DNA of 64,000 nucleotides. Origin: Varanus komodoensis. Taxonomy: Eukaryota; Chordata; Lepidosauria; Squamata; Varanidae. The stretch spans positions 11,203,301-11,267,300 of the forward strand of contig NW_025335641.1 of NCBI RefSeq assembly GCF_004798865.1, in the 5' to 3' direction. The position numbers were made by a program, and so were the translations under genes. Each line of letters opens with the position of its first letter. The stretch's first letter is position 1. The notes below the pieces were generated by a model that saw only the letters and a list, made by a program, of their open reading frames with translations, was not told where the DNA came from and searched no databases. This document shows, piece after piece, positions 40,001 to 55,000 of the stretch.

Positions 40001-43000
40001 AGTAGCTTATATGCAACGAGTAAAACAAAATAATCCCTATGCACAGGCTTGCCATCTCAAATAATGTGACAGAAGGCAAAGGAATGGAAGGAAGAGGAGA
40101 AACATTTAACAAGTCGTTCAGCAAGGCTTATAACAGGAAAGTTGGTGATGAGCTACTTTCATACATATCCATTACACTAATACTGTTATAAAAGTCTGTT
40201 TGAAATTTTGCAGCTTCTGAGTTTCCAAGTGAGCAACTAATTTTAGTTTCAGTGTAGGCAACCTACTACTTGCAATTTAACCCCTTGAGGTTTTGTGCTT
40301 TAAATATTTAAAAATAAGCCTTTGTTATTTTTTGTAATAGAATTCCTGTCATGTATTTATAGAGTGTATTGAACTGCACACCAGGTAAAGAAACTTCTAG
40401 TAACTACTTCTTGGAAATAATACTTTTTTTAGACCTAACTTGGAAAAGCAATAACAGCAACTCGGTAATGGATTATATTTCCTAGCTTGCACAAATGCAT
40501 CTAGGTTAGATGAGACTGGAATATCAAAGCTTATAAAATACAAGAAGTTGAACAAATGATGCATAGAGCAAACAGAAATTGATGAAAGGCTTCTTTGTGG
40601 CAATGTTTTTTTTTCCAAAGATGTTTTTCTTCCCAGCTGAAAATTACTCCATAAGTTTAAAAGTGAATATGTAGGAACTAGCTTAATGATCTTTGCAGCT
40701 TGCTTTGCTGAAATACAGAATTTTTGGATGAAAGCTAAGAAATAATTTTGCACTTGCTAAACATGGCTGAACACTTGTTTTAGGTGCTGTATTTATAATT
40801 TTAGAATAGCACCTTAGTGCATCTAAATAACTTTGAATAGCCGTTCCATTTTGGTCAGAGTAGGCATGTTCTGATATTACAAGGCTAAGTTTTGCATTTT
40901 GAGAAAAGAACCAAACAAGTTGATTCAGTGTAGATAGATCATTACAGATTTACTGTATATTAACAGATAATTACTGTACTGTATATTTACTGTATACTGC
41001 AAAACAACTGGATTCATAAATGTGCACTTACAAGTACATAGGATTGGCATAATGAACTTCACAATTCTGTAAACCTATGTAGATGTTGCCTCATGAATAG
41101 TGTAGTATGGTAAGTTTTTATATTAGTGAAGGAAATAAGCATGACAGTTCCAAGCAGCTTCAAAAGATATATGAAGCACCTTTCAAATTTCATTGGCTAT
41201 AATAATAGGAGTTGTAGTGCAATACATCCAGAGGACACCTGATCAGAGAAGCTGATTTAAATGTATCTCAATGGCTTTTGTTGTAAGTAGATTGCTGGAC
41301 TAGATGGTCCTTTGATCTAGTTCTTAAAGCAGCTTCAGGACTGGATAATACCATGAAGTGAAACTCATATGGCTAATTATTGTTGTGCATTACCCACTGG
41401 AGTCTGTAATTGAATAAAGTTTAAAGTTATCAACACTTTCAAATATTGAGGCATCTAAAATCTGTAGTGGATTTACAAGTTAAATTTGCCTTGGTAATTA
41501 TAAATATGAAGAGATAAACTTGAAAGGGGCCATTAAATGCATCCAAAAATGCCACTTATGGAAACAAACAATCCATTTTAAATTGTTACTCCATTTAAAT
41601 GTATTCTGAAAATTATTCTCATTTTAGAGTATTATTGTTATATGTATATCCCACCATCCCACCTCTTGCAAGGAACCCAAGGTAGCTTACATAGCCCTTC
41701 TCTGCTCCATTTTATTCTCCCAACAACCCTGTCAGGTAAGTCAGTCTGTGACAAACACAACATTACCCAGTGAACTTCATGGTCAAGTGAATGCTAGAGC
41801 CTGTACGTATCTCTCAAGTTTCCAGTTCTACACTCTACCCACCATGCCACACAGTAGTTCTTAACTCTGCCAACAGGTGCTGAAAAGCAAAGTAAACAAA
41901 TGATGAACAAGTATATAGCATTCTTGTGTATACTGGAGAACTGGAATATCTGCAAAATTATTCCCTCACTTTATAAGTAAAATATGTTCCTGTAATTGAA
42001 TCCAGTGCAAGTAAATAAAAGGTTTAGAGAAACAAAGACCAATAAAAATTTCATGCTAGATCAGTCCAGCTTCCTAAAGATTTATTTTGGACAATAAGAA
42101 ACTGACTCATAAGACTTCTACTGTTTTAATGTTCTGGTACTATTACAAGGCAGTTTATAGTGATCTAAGACTAAATAAGAGAATATATATGTAGTACATC
42201 AGTCAAAAACATGGTACTCAGTAAAATTTGAGAGCTAATGCATTTTCAAATTTTAAAACAATTTGTGCAGTATCCAGCAGGATGCTATCACCCCCTCTGA
42301 TTCCTTTGTGGCCTGATAATTCTGTTATACAAGTTGCCCCTATGTCTGATGATATACTGGGGGATGAAAGGAGAGGGGCTCCCACCAAGGCAAGTTGAGC
42401 TAGAAAATCATCCCAACAACAGGTCCTGCACAGACCCAGAGCCCATATGTGTCAATGCAGAGATGATCACTTGAAGAATGACGGAGGTAAACAACCTGAT
42501 TTTTAAAAAGCATTTTGCATTTAAAATGTTCAGCCCATCTTCATGCAAGTCAGTATACCATACAATGCACGGTAATAGCAAAAATTAAAAAAACCCCTCT
42601 AAATTTGTCATAAGCCACTCCCAGCCCCTTCCAATTTGTGATACGGGAACAATCAACTGCTTTTGCTTTGCAATTGGCATTAGCAAAGTGATTATCAAAA
42701 TGCTTTATACTTAATAAGGACAATGTTAGAGGGAGCAGGAATTTTTCATTGCATTGATGTGTTCTTTGGTTTGAAGAGATGTGTGTGGACATAATGATAA
42801 ATAAATAAATATTGGTGAATAATCCCAGCTACATTTTTAAAAATGTCTTTGTTTCTATGGGTCTTCTTTTTCTCAACTTCTCAGTGTAAACTAGGAAATT
42901 ATACAACCAGTGACATGGTTCTTTCTAACTCCTGGTTATCTCTGCTCGTCCTTTCACGTTCCTTTTCCTGCTACACTGTTCTGTTCCCTTTCCCACATAA

Positions 43001-46000
43001 CTTTATGGAATTTTCTTCCTTAACAGTCCAACATAATTTCATGTCCAGTAAGCATGCTCAGTGTTAATTAGGCTCTCCTGAAATCAGGAATTTTCTAATA
43101 TTCTGAAGAACCTGGCCTCAGCCTGCTATTCCTGATACCCTTGAAATAATAACTTTTAACTTGAAAAGTTGAACTTCATATCTACTTTGAAGTGACATGG
43201 TTGTTAAGATGCCGAGACTGGAAATATATTGAGTGCAACCATTCTGTATTAACTTTGAACTTTCAGTTAAATGTGGAATGAATGTTTTTACAAATCTAAA
43301 AGATGGAGACCTTGAGATTTGTTGGATGTTAAAAAGGTTGACAAAAATCACAAAGACTTTTGGGGAAAGATTTGAAATGCACTGAGAATAGGTTATGATA
43401 TTAAATTAAGATGCAAGTAGAAATCAGTACAATTTCAAGGAAATTAGATACGGTACTTTCCAAAATGTAGCACAGCTACAACTTGTAGGTTCAGCATCCT
43501 AATCTTTTTTATGTTTTTCGAAGGAAATGTTCAGCCCTAACCAGATTACAGATTATTATTAATTAATTGACAGATTATTCAGGACTCCATACTTGGGAAG
43601 ACAGATACCTATAAAAATACTGTTCCTTCTCCAGTGGCCTTGGCCAAAGGATTTTGCATGCTTCTATGCATTAATAGGTTTTCATCCATCATGACTGTGT
43701 GGCATAACCTCCCTCTCAAACAAAAAGGCATAGAGCTGTTTAGGCTGTACCCTGCAAAGGGTACCCATGTTAATCTCACAGCAACAACAACCCTGTGAGA
43801 TAGATTAGACTTAGAGCCAGGTGGGGACTAGAACCAGTCTAACACTCTTAACCACTACACTACTCTGGTTCTCATATAGTGTATAAGTGTAATGTATTAA
43901 ACTAGTTTATGGCACAAGGAGGCAGCAAATTGAAAGAAGAATGATTCCTGAATAGTTTCAGCTTCTGGTCATTGCAGTACTGTTGGAGTTAAGAATGTTT
44001 GAACCTGATTGCTAGAATGGGAGATAATCAGTAGCCTGATTTTTAAGTATGGGATATAATAATTGCCCCAAAAGAGAGAAAAATATGTATTTCAGATCAT
44101 TTTGTAGATTAGACTTTTCTAGACATTTGTGTTTTGTTTGTGGTTTCCTTTCTATTACAGCCAAAAAAGCCACACATACTGTAGGTATCCTTGTGAAGCC
44201 AAAACTAGAAAGATATGTAAGATTGATTTTAATACTAAGCTAAAAGAACAAAAATGAATCTTATTTTAGACAAAAGTAGAGACTGTTAGAAAAATCTGCA
44301 CATTATAAAGACAAAATAGTGGAATAGATATACCTTGGAAAGATTGCATCAATGTAATGGCTTTTGGGGGAGCTTACTGATACATCAGACAGGTAACTTT
44401 TACATCTAACTAGCTGCATAATCAGTTTCTTTAGAAAGACATACTTTCTCATGGAATATTTAGGTCTCTTAAACAGGATCTAACAAAGGAAAAAATAGTT
44501 ATTTCTCAACTGTGTGCTGTGTAATTGAAACTGATTTGCTGGGAAGTTGTATTGAAACTGACAAGCTTGATTATGGGACATTGTTTTGTGTTTGAATCTA
44601 CAACCAAGGGCATTCTAATGAATTAATATTTATTTTGGAATGAGAATTCCTTTAGTAAATACATGTTCAAAACTAGAAAATATTTAAATTATGTCTTTGG
44701 TACCAAGCATGGGTGGATAGATGAAATGGCAGGAAATCTGGAACTTCTGTGCCTGAAAATGAAAAATTAGCAGTGAATCCTAACAGGTTTTAAAGACCTT
44801 CTAGTGCCATATGATCATTGCTTTTAGAGGTTAAAAAAAATCATGCTTTGCTGATTTGTTTGTGATGTGTTAATGAAAAGAGTCAAAGTCTTCTCTTCTT
44901 TAATCTGTTTATGATAAAGGTTGTGTTCCCTGTCTTCTCCATGGTATATTTCCAGAAGGATAGTATTTCATTTGGATGCTTTATGTAACATTCTAACTTC
45001 AGGTGTTGGAAGCCAGATTTATGAGACCTAAGCCTCTCTATTTAGTGTTAGATGATAATATTTTAACTAGTTTCTTCTCCAGCCCTTATTTTAATCTCTT
45101 AAATTGTAGTTTTGTGTCTGTTTTGCCCAAGAGTCACTTCAATTTGTTGTGCTATATAATTTAATTTTTGAAGAGAGGTAAACTGGTGAGGCAAATTGGG
45201 AAGCAGAGTACAGTGTTTATTATCCCCCCCACTTGGTATTACCTGTACTGCACTTCTTTCTTATGCTACCAAAGAAAGTGAACATGAGCCACATGTAAAC
45301 AAAGGCTGTAGAGTAAGTTTGGTTTCTTGCATTTGACAGCGGGTGAAGATCTTTCTGAACCTGTCATTAGTTTGGTTATAATTTTTAAAAATCTTGTTCT
45401 GAAGATGATATAATTATAGTTCAAGACAGCTGAGCATTCTGGGGAAAGTGCTGTTGATGGAATCCAGTCTGCTACTTAGGGAACCTTTGAGGCAACTGGA
45501 CTTCCTGCAGTGAGTGTACTTTAGGTTTCTGAGTAGCAGTTTTCTTCGAGTAACCCTTCAAATAAGGGCTTAAGCAAAGGATTACTCTCTAACTCTTATG
45601 TTAATGCTGGTTGCTGAAGAATTCTGGAGTTTTTAAGGCTCATCTTTCTTTTGCACATTATGAGCTCTAAAATCTCATTTCTGGATCTTAGTCCAGTGAA
45701 CATTACTGTTATCTCTGTTTACAAACACTTGGACCTTGGTATAGCCACTCATTCAACATTAGAATGCCTTTTAATTAATGTGTAATGGGAGTATTTTTGC
45801 AAGCACAGCATATTGACTTTTTTCCCCTGACTTTTTTTTCTGTATAGCAGCACTAGTTTGTACCTGCCAAAATTCCCACTTTGAAACAGCTGCTATACAG
45901 AAAACATGATATTGAATGTTGGCCCTTCCTATATGCCTCACTTTCATAATAATCTTTGGGATATAGCAAGCATACTTACAGGCTTGAATTAAATTTCTGA

Positions 46001-49000
46001 TTTCAGTGTGGTGGCGAGCTGTCAAGCCTACAGCTTAAGCAATTAATCAAACACCCTGCTTGTTAAAAGAGCCCCAAGCTTTTATGTGATTGACTGGGAC
46101 AAAAATTGCATACTCTGCCCTTTCCTTATCTATTTTCTTCTTAGTAGAGGTTTAATTTTTAAATGTTGGTGTATAATGCTTCACTCAAGGATACTGGCAT
46201 TTTTTTCAGCTTTACACTGGAACTGAAATTTTGGCAGCTTCAGATTCTATTTTAAGAACTTTCCCCTCCCCTGTCTTCTTTGGAACAGAATAAATGGTAG
46301 TGGGTATAATTGTTAAAAATTCAGCATTCCTCAATTTAAATAGATTAAAATCTAAGCCCTGAAGTTTGAAAGTTCATCTACTTCCAGAAGAAAAATCAAG
46401 TTGAATTTTGAATTGGTGAGGAATGCATTAAATGGAACACTGGTTTGATACAATATTAATCTAGGATTGTAGTTAAAATGTACTATATGGTTTGACTGAT
46501 CTAATTATTTTGCAACACTTTGTACCGTTGTGCTATCTTCACATCACAAGAATATGGGAAAGTATACTTGTTAGTTGCATTGGATCCTAGTGCCTAGCTA
46601 TTATGATTTGAAATTACTTAACTGTATTCTCTGTTCTAGTCAAAAGCAAACACCCCAGTTCTCCTTTGACTTCTTTTCTATGAACTGGTTAGTAATTTTA
46701 TTCTTTCTGTTTTTCCCATTTAAAATGGTGCTTGCCTGATTTAAATTTCAAAGGTATGTTTTGTAGAAAACAATAGATGAACATGTACTTTGGTTTCTGC
46801 AGCACTGACAGAAATAACTAAACTTCCAGTACAGCATACCATGTTCTTTCCTGTCTTTTGTGATACACCAATAGGAAATAGAATTAGGTCATCAGAGTGC
46901 TTTGAATATAATAGATCTTCATTATGTCAAGATTTGGACTGTCTCACCTTTATATTCCTTTCATGGAACTCTAACTTCCTTTAATACAGTTTAAAATAAA
47001 CAGTAAATCATGATGAGAAACACAATGGTACATAATTTGCTTACTAGTTTGTTTCACAAGACTAAAATTGACATTTAAACTTTTCAGTGTGTTAAAATAT
47101 TGTCAGTGTAATTATAATGCCAATTGTTTAAAAGTGTAAGGCTGCAATCCTAAGTACACTGACCTGGGAATAATTTACATAGATTTTGGAATGAATTAAT
47201 TCTGCATAGGATTCACATATAATTTATCCATCTTTTATCCTATATGGACATATAATACTGCCTTACAGTGAGTGATATGGTTGATCCTTCTAGTCCAATA
47301 TGTTTTTATTTATTTATTTATTTAGAGGGTTTTGTATGCCGTCCCCTTGCTATATAGCCTCGGGACGGCTCACACAAATAAATAAATATAATACAAATAT
47401 AGTTAAAACCCAGAAACACCCTGGCTGCACAATTAAAACCTATAAATATTATACATTGTTAAAATATTGTTTGAATAAAAAGGTCTTAGCCTGGTGCTGA
47501 AAAACAAATAATGATGGCGCCAGGCGGACCTCTCTGGGGAGCGCATTCCACAGATGGGGCGCCAGTGCAGAGAAAGCCTTCCTCCGGGTACTTTGCTTCC
47601 TGATGTCTCTCACGGAGGGCTCCCAAAGGAGGGCCTCTGCTGCTGATCTCAGGGGGCGGGAAGGCAAATATGGAAGCAGGCGTTCCTTTAGGTATCCAGG
47701 TCCCAAGCCGTTAAGGGCTTTATAGGTGTTTACCAACACCTTGAATTGAGCCCAGACTTCGATGGGAAGTCAGTAAAGCTGGCAGAGGACTGGGGTTATA
47801 TGAGAACCCATATATTCTATTCAGATGGTGCTCTATTTTGCACCATCTGAAGTATCTGGACTGTCTTCAAGGGCAACCCCACGTAGAGTGCGTTACAGAA
47901 ATCCAACCCAGAAGTAATCAATGCATGTGTCACTGTCGCTAGGCAATCGTCCTCCAGGTAGGGACGCAGCTGATAGATTAGCCAAAGCTGATAGAAAGCG
48001 TTCCTCGTCACTGCCGTCACTTGAGCTTCCAAAGACAGCTCCGGGTCGAGGAGCACTCCCAAGGTGCAGACCCTGTCCTTTACAGGGAGTGCAACCCCAT
48101 TCAGGACAAGATCCAAGTCACCTACCCAGGAGCTCGAACCTCCCACCAGCAGGACCTCCATCTTGTCTGGACTGAGTTTCAGTTTATTGGTCCTCATCCA
48201 GCCCATTACCTCGGCCAGGCACCGGTTCAGTATAGCCACTGCCTCACCTGGATTGGTTGAAAAAGAGAGGTAGAACTGGGTATCATCAGCGTACTGATGA
48301 TTCCGCACCCCACACCTCCTGATGACCTCTCCCAGCGGTTTCATGTAGATATTAAATAGCAAGGGGGACAAAATGGAACCCTGCAGTACTCCATGGCATA
48401 GCTGCCATGGCGCAGAGCCAAAGTCCCCCAGCACCACCTTCTGGAATTGGCCGTCAAGGTAGGAGGGGAACTACTGCCAAACAGTGCTTCCTGCTCCCAG
48501 CCCCCTTAGCCTATCCAGAAGGATACCATGGTCGATGGTATCGGAAGCCGCTGAGAGGTCCAGGAGAACCAACAGGGATGCACTCCCCCTGCCTCTTTCC
48601 CTGCACAGGTCATCATACAGTGCGACCAAGGCAGATTCAGTACCATACACTGCTCTGAAGCCGGACTGAAATGGGTCCAGATAATCAGTCTCATCCAAGA
48701 GAGCTTGGAGTTGTCCCGCCACCACCCATTCCAACACCATGCCCAAGAACGGGATGTTGGCCACCGGTCTGTAATTGACGGCCATCTCTGGATCCAGGGA
48801 TGCCTTCTTTAGGACTGGCCTGACCACTGCCTCCTTTAGAGGGGCAGGCACCCGGCCATCCGGCATTGATGACCTCCAGGATCCAGGCACCAATCCCGTG
48901 TTTGGCTTTGGACAGTAGCCACGACGGGCAAGGGTCCAGTAAACAGGTGCTGGTATGTACTTGTCCACGCACCTTGTCCACATCATCAGGCCGATATGTT

Positions 49001-52000
49001 CTAGTCCAATATGTTCTGTAATGACATTTCAGGGGACAAAGAAAAGCTAGAGGAAAAACTCAGTGCATAACTGAAATACTAGTTCAGAGATACTGAATAA
49101 AAAATAACATTGGCTTTCTTAATCAGGGTAATTTCGCTTTTGGAAGCCATTTTCAGCACAGCAGCTAAAACAAGATATACTGGTTGCTTACAGCACTGTG
49201 TCAATAGGAATTCCCTCTTAGTTGTCCTTTTGCTTAAAACTGTATTTTCTCTGATGACTACAAATGCAATTCAAACATAATTGGATATATTAAAACCCTA
49301 TTGAGTGTGAGTAAAGAAATACTTGTCCTGAATTGCCTTGATTTCAGTAGTCTTTAACTGGGTTATATGTTAATAACTTGCTGAGCAATCCTACTTACCC
49401 AGACCTGGGGAGACAACTCAAGGTGAAGCACCTGCCACATCCATATCCCTGCTAACTCAGTGACTTGGGTGGAAAGTGGTGTGTGTTCATTTTTTAGGGT
49501 TTTTTTTTAAATTGCCCACATTTTGAAACCGATGGGAAGTATGCCACCTACATGGCTGGCACAGCTCTGAAGATATGTGAGGAAAAGAGTGCTGGCTGGG
49601 ATCCTGAGGATCTATGGCCTCCCTCAAAATACCCCTGAAATGCTTGATTCTGCTGTAATCACCAACAGAAATAGCACAAAGCAAGTCAGCCATGGCAGTG
49701 GAACATTCTGCGACCACACTAGATAGGTCTCTGCTCCTGAGCAGCATCCTACAGCCCATTCCCAGCCATTCCCAAGAGCTTCACGTTTCTTCTTTAAGGA
49801 TTTATTTATCCTCAGTTTGGAAATGTTGCAATACTTGTTCTTATACTTTTCAACATAGAACTAGATTATGCATTCAGAATAGATCTGATAAAGCCTTGCA
49901 TATAACTGACAGTCATTAAAAATCCCTGATAGCAAAAGGGAAAAATTGTGGTACTTTGTGCAGATAATGTTTATACATACTAAATAGCTTAACTTTTCTC
50001 TTTCAGAAAATCAAGGTTGTCTGCATCATGTTGTTCATGAGCGTTTGGGTGAACTACTACGTGTGCTAAAGGCCATAATTAGCAAACACCAGAGTCTCAA
50101 TTCAGTTGACATCCTAAGTGCCGCAGGAACAGTTATTGCAAAAGTGAAAGGTAAGGAAAAGGAGTGCATCTGATTTTTGCATCTGAATGTAAACCAGAAA
50201 GTATAATTAATTTGTGCTATACATCAAATAATGAAAATGGTGCTTTTGGCATTGCTGTTGTATTTTCTGCCGTAGACCCTCAAGTTTAAAAAAAGGAAAT
50301 TATATAAAACCCTTTGCCACAGATTTCCTAAGTAATTTGGCCCTCTGTGTTCTTCAGCACAGATGCATGTCAGCTTATTTAATACTCTGTCGTTTATCAA
50401 AAGTCTCTGTGGAATTTTTCTTTTGTCACTGTAAGAATTTACCTAGCTTTTTTGTAGTAATAATAATAGTATTTAACATTTTTATAGTGTTTTCCCCTGG
50501 TGGCCAAGTTACTTTGTATATATTTTTCCCAGAAATCAAATAACTAATTATAAACCAGTATTATCCCTGTATTGCAGATTAGAAGTTGAGACATAGATAA
50601 GCGACCCAATACCTGAACTGAGTTTAAAACTAGGAACTTTACATTTCATTCTGTTAACATTCACAACAGCTTTTTTTACTGCAAAGTTTAGCTTCTTCAC
50701 ATGCATTCTCAGTGTAACTGTCAGCTTTTTAGTTCTCATATGCATACTCAGAAAAAAGAAATATTCAATATAAAAATGTATTTAGAGTTTAAAATATAAA
50801 GGACTGCTCTATTTGTGTTACATGCACCAGACGTTATTCAGTTTGTTTTTGATTTGTATGTACAATATTGATCTAGTTAGGTAGATTATTATTATTATTA
50901 TAGATGTATAACCATTTTATTAGGTTTTTTAAAGGAACAGCTATTGCATAACTTTAGGTTCAGAGTAAGGAAGTAACAACACAAGGGCAAAACCTCTATG
51001 TTGTATAACTGAGTTGTGAACTTCTGAAGAATATTCCTGATTATCAACCATTTTTCAAGGATGCGATTTAATATGCATATACAAATATTCCCAGTTTGGC
51101 TAAATTTGATCTACACAACGGTAATTGGACTGGAGCGCACTCTCCAAATCTAATAAGACTGAAGAGAGTTGTTCTTTCAGAATAAATGCTGATGAAATGT
51201 ATGAGTCCTGAGCTGCTTTTCAGTCAGATATCTGAGGCTAAGCTTTGCTTCTTTTGTTGCTTCAGAACCTAAAAGCCCGGGGGGCATGACAAAACTTATG
51301 GAGGATTGGACCAAAAACTTATCTAGTCTACCATTCTGTTCACACAGTAGCCAAATCAGATGCCTATGGGAAGTACCTAAGCAGGACATGTATGCAGTAA
51401 GACCCTTCTGCTCATGTTCCTCAGCAACTGGTATAAAGAGGCATATAGCCTTTGAGACTAGAGCTGATTGGAATGTAGCCATCAATAACCTTAGCTTTCA
51501 TGAACTTTATCCTCTACCGACATTCACATTAGTTGCCATCTATATCTCATGGTAGTAAATGTCATGGTCTAACTTTTCATTTTGTGAAAAACTGCCTTGT
51601 ATCTCTCCTGAATCTCCATCTTTAGCTTCATTGGATAATGCTGTGTTCTAGTGTTTCTCCACACGTCTTATGTGTTCTCTTACTCATTTTTTTTCTCAGC
51701 TAAACAGCCTTAAACACCATAACCTTTCTTCATAGTGAAACTTCTCAGTCATTTTGCCTTCCCTTTTCTGCATCTTTTCCAGCTCTACAATATTCTTTTT
51801 GACATATACTCTTCAGGATTTTGCATAGTATTCCAAATATAGTCACACCATAGATTTGTAGAATAACATTATGATAATAGCAATTTAATATTCAGTTCGT
51901 TTCCTAATACCTTTTTCATGCTGCTTTGATGAGTGCTGATTACATGGAAGATCATACATTTCCTCAAATGTGACTTCTAACTGTTCACCTGCCATCACTG

Positions 52001-55000
52001 TTGTGGACCAGGCGCAGGTCTTTCTGCTTTTTCATTGAGAATGCCGTGGTTTACGTTATACAGCTGCTTTTTATAGCAGTAGCTCTGGTGAAGAACCCAA
52101 TATTCCAGGTAGTTCATGTATACACTTCTGCTTTTGTTGCCATCCATCCCTATTTTACTTACTTTGTTTCAGATCACTAAAGAGTCATAGCAAAAAGTCC
52201 TCTTTTGTGAGCCTTGCATCTGTACCATTAGATAATTCATATAGACTGCAGCTGGAATACTGTATCCTTTCATCCTTTCAGCCAAAATGCCATCATCTTG
52301 GAAAATGCAGAGGGAAACTCACAAGAAAGTACATAAGAACATAAGAAGAGTCTTGGTAGTTCAAACCAAGGGTCCATCTACTCTAGTAGTCAGTCAGGAC
52401 AGTGTAATACGTCCCACAGCTTTCCCCATTGAAGCCCTCTGAATGGACAGAAGCACACATGGAAGATAATTTATGTTTTCATTTGGTTAAGTAAGTGTAA
52501 GTAGTAGTTGCAATATAAAAAATCAGTGTTCTGGGAGAATTGTGAACTAAATTGCAACTCCTGAGCACATTTACTTTGCAACATTGTCAGGAAGTGAATT
52601 GTTTCAAGAGACTGGTTTAAAGTCCAATGCTTCAAAATCACAAAACAAGATTTCAGTAAAGAAATTCATGCAGGGCTGTTGGTTAGCAGTGTGAGGTTTG
52701 TGGTTATTCCCAAATTGGTAATGCCAATCCCCTGCTGCTCCCTTCAGTATTCCCTTTTCAGTACATTCTACTTAAATCTGTTCTTTTCCTCCAAAATATC
52801 CTGTTAAACATTTTCAAAAGCAATTTTATATAATTAGGGGAAATGCAATAATTTTTAATACTTGGTGTAACACCTCCCTCCCAAACTATTAAGAAACCTC
52901 TAGAGTGTCAGCTAGGGAAAAATGAATTTGTTTTTCTAATAAGCAGTAATTATATTGTCTGTTGTCTTTGGCCTTGGAAAGAATACAATGTGATCTGGGA
53001 ATGTATTTCACTGTACAATTTTAAACCTTTGTGTACTTATAGTTCAGTCAGAAGACTTGTTTCATAGGATGGTAGATGCCCCTTCTAAGCTGACATTGTT
53101 GGAAGTCCAAAGGTGGTGGTTTTGTTTGCTTTGTGGTTGGAACCATATGTTTATATTAATCCTTCCCATTTTCATTAAGTTATGTGTTTAGTTGAAAATG
53201 TAGCTGCATAGATAGTTGCCATTTCCAGACATGAAAACAGTACTGCTGCTTATTGTTGTCAGAGCTATTGTGTGCAGCCAGGATGTCCTGGGGAAAGACT
53301 GTTCAAAGCTGATGTTGAGTAATATCAGTGTAATGGCTGAAAGGAAGACTTTAGGAATCTTTGGGTGGATGTGTTTTGGAAAGTAGGTATTCTATACTTT
53401 ATTTTTGGTATATATGACCCTTGTTTGTGTCGTGTTGGTCTATATAAAATATAAATGCACATAAATTGGAAAGAAAACTGCTTCTGGTATTTCCTATTAC
53501 AATCATAGGGAGTCTGTCCTAAATATATTTACTGGAATTGAGTTCTGTTGAAATCACTAGCCTATATTTTGTTAAAAAATGTTTCATATAGAATGCCTAT
53601 AGAAAACAAAGAATTGCTTCTAGATCAGGAAAGTGTTGTTGGTGTTGTTTTTTGCTGGTTGCCATTAGGATTTCATTAGAACACCAATGTTCAAAATGAA
53701 CTATATAATCAATCTTTATTTCTATTTTCTTCCTTGCCTTCCTTCCTGCCTTTTCCCTCCACTTAATATTCTCAGTTAACCATTTGTCTAATCATTAACC
53801 TTGCATAAAAGTATTCTGCCTGGAAATAAATTTACAAACATCAAAATATACATTGAAATCGCCTCATGTGTTTGTTTGAAGACTGTAGTGATATGCAGCT
53901 ACAATAGCTTTCGCTAGGAAGGGCATTGCTTTTTTATTGTATAGTATAAGCATGTGAACTGGGTCTAATAGAACTAAAGAAGTAGTTAATGATTTTTTTC
54001 CCATTCTGCACTGACTAATTTTGTTTTCTGAAAACTGCAGTGTGTTCAATACTGTTTATGACTGATCCAGTGTAAAAAAAAAATTAGGGTGACTACAAAC
54101 ACTGTAAACATTTAGATTTTAATGTTACAATCTGAAATTTAATAGAAATGGCTTGACTGAATTCTGAAGCATTAATGCAGAGAATACGTCTGTCTATTGT
54201 CACCCTTATTCATATAGTTTGGGCTCCTCCTAATCCTGCCATGGCATTATATAATGCTAGTGAGTTAATTTGTACCAGTTAACTTGGGGAAAAACTTTTC
54301 CTTTCATAAAGGAAATCTGCTGGAATATCCGGTTTACTATATACATTGCTTTCTTTATCTATTTGTGTTTAAACAACTGGCAGGAGGTTCTTTTTACATA
54401 CTTAATATGATATCGTTTTAAATGCATTTATTTCTAATTAAGTGGCAGATTTCAAATGCTATCAAATCTCTGATTACATTAAACAATATGTATTTAAATA
54501 TTGTATTGACAGTTTGGTGTTGAATTACTGTTGAATGTTAGTGGCTCACTTTGATAAGAAGTTACGGAAAGGTTGCAAAGATTATTTTAAATCAGATATC
54601 TGAAATACGGAGGGTCCATTTTTGGAAGAAGGGACGTTTTTGAATAGAAATTGGTGAAGGAGAGATCACTTAGAAATTGTGGAGACTAGAACCACTTTGG
54701 CCAGCCAGTTTCCAAAATCTCTAAGGACATTTTTCAAAACTATTCAAGGCAGAGAAGAGGCATAGAATTTGGCTGTTATATATCACCTAAAACCAGGACA
54801 GAAGAAGATACAGGTCTGCATGTATTTGCATGTGCTAATTTATATGTGTAGATACAAATGTAGACTATTACTAGAATTTAAATAGACATACTTACATTGC
54901 ATCATAGCACTAAGGCTGACGCAGCCTATTGATCTGACAGAGATGGTATCAGAGATGCTTTCTCAGCCTTGAATCTGGTGAGGTTAGAAGGAAAAGTAGA

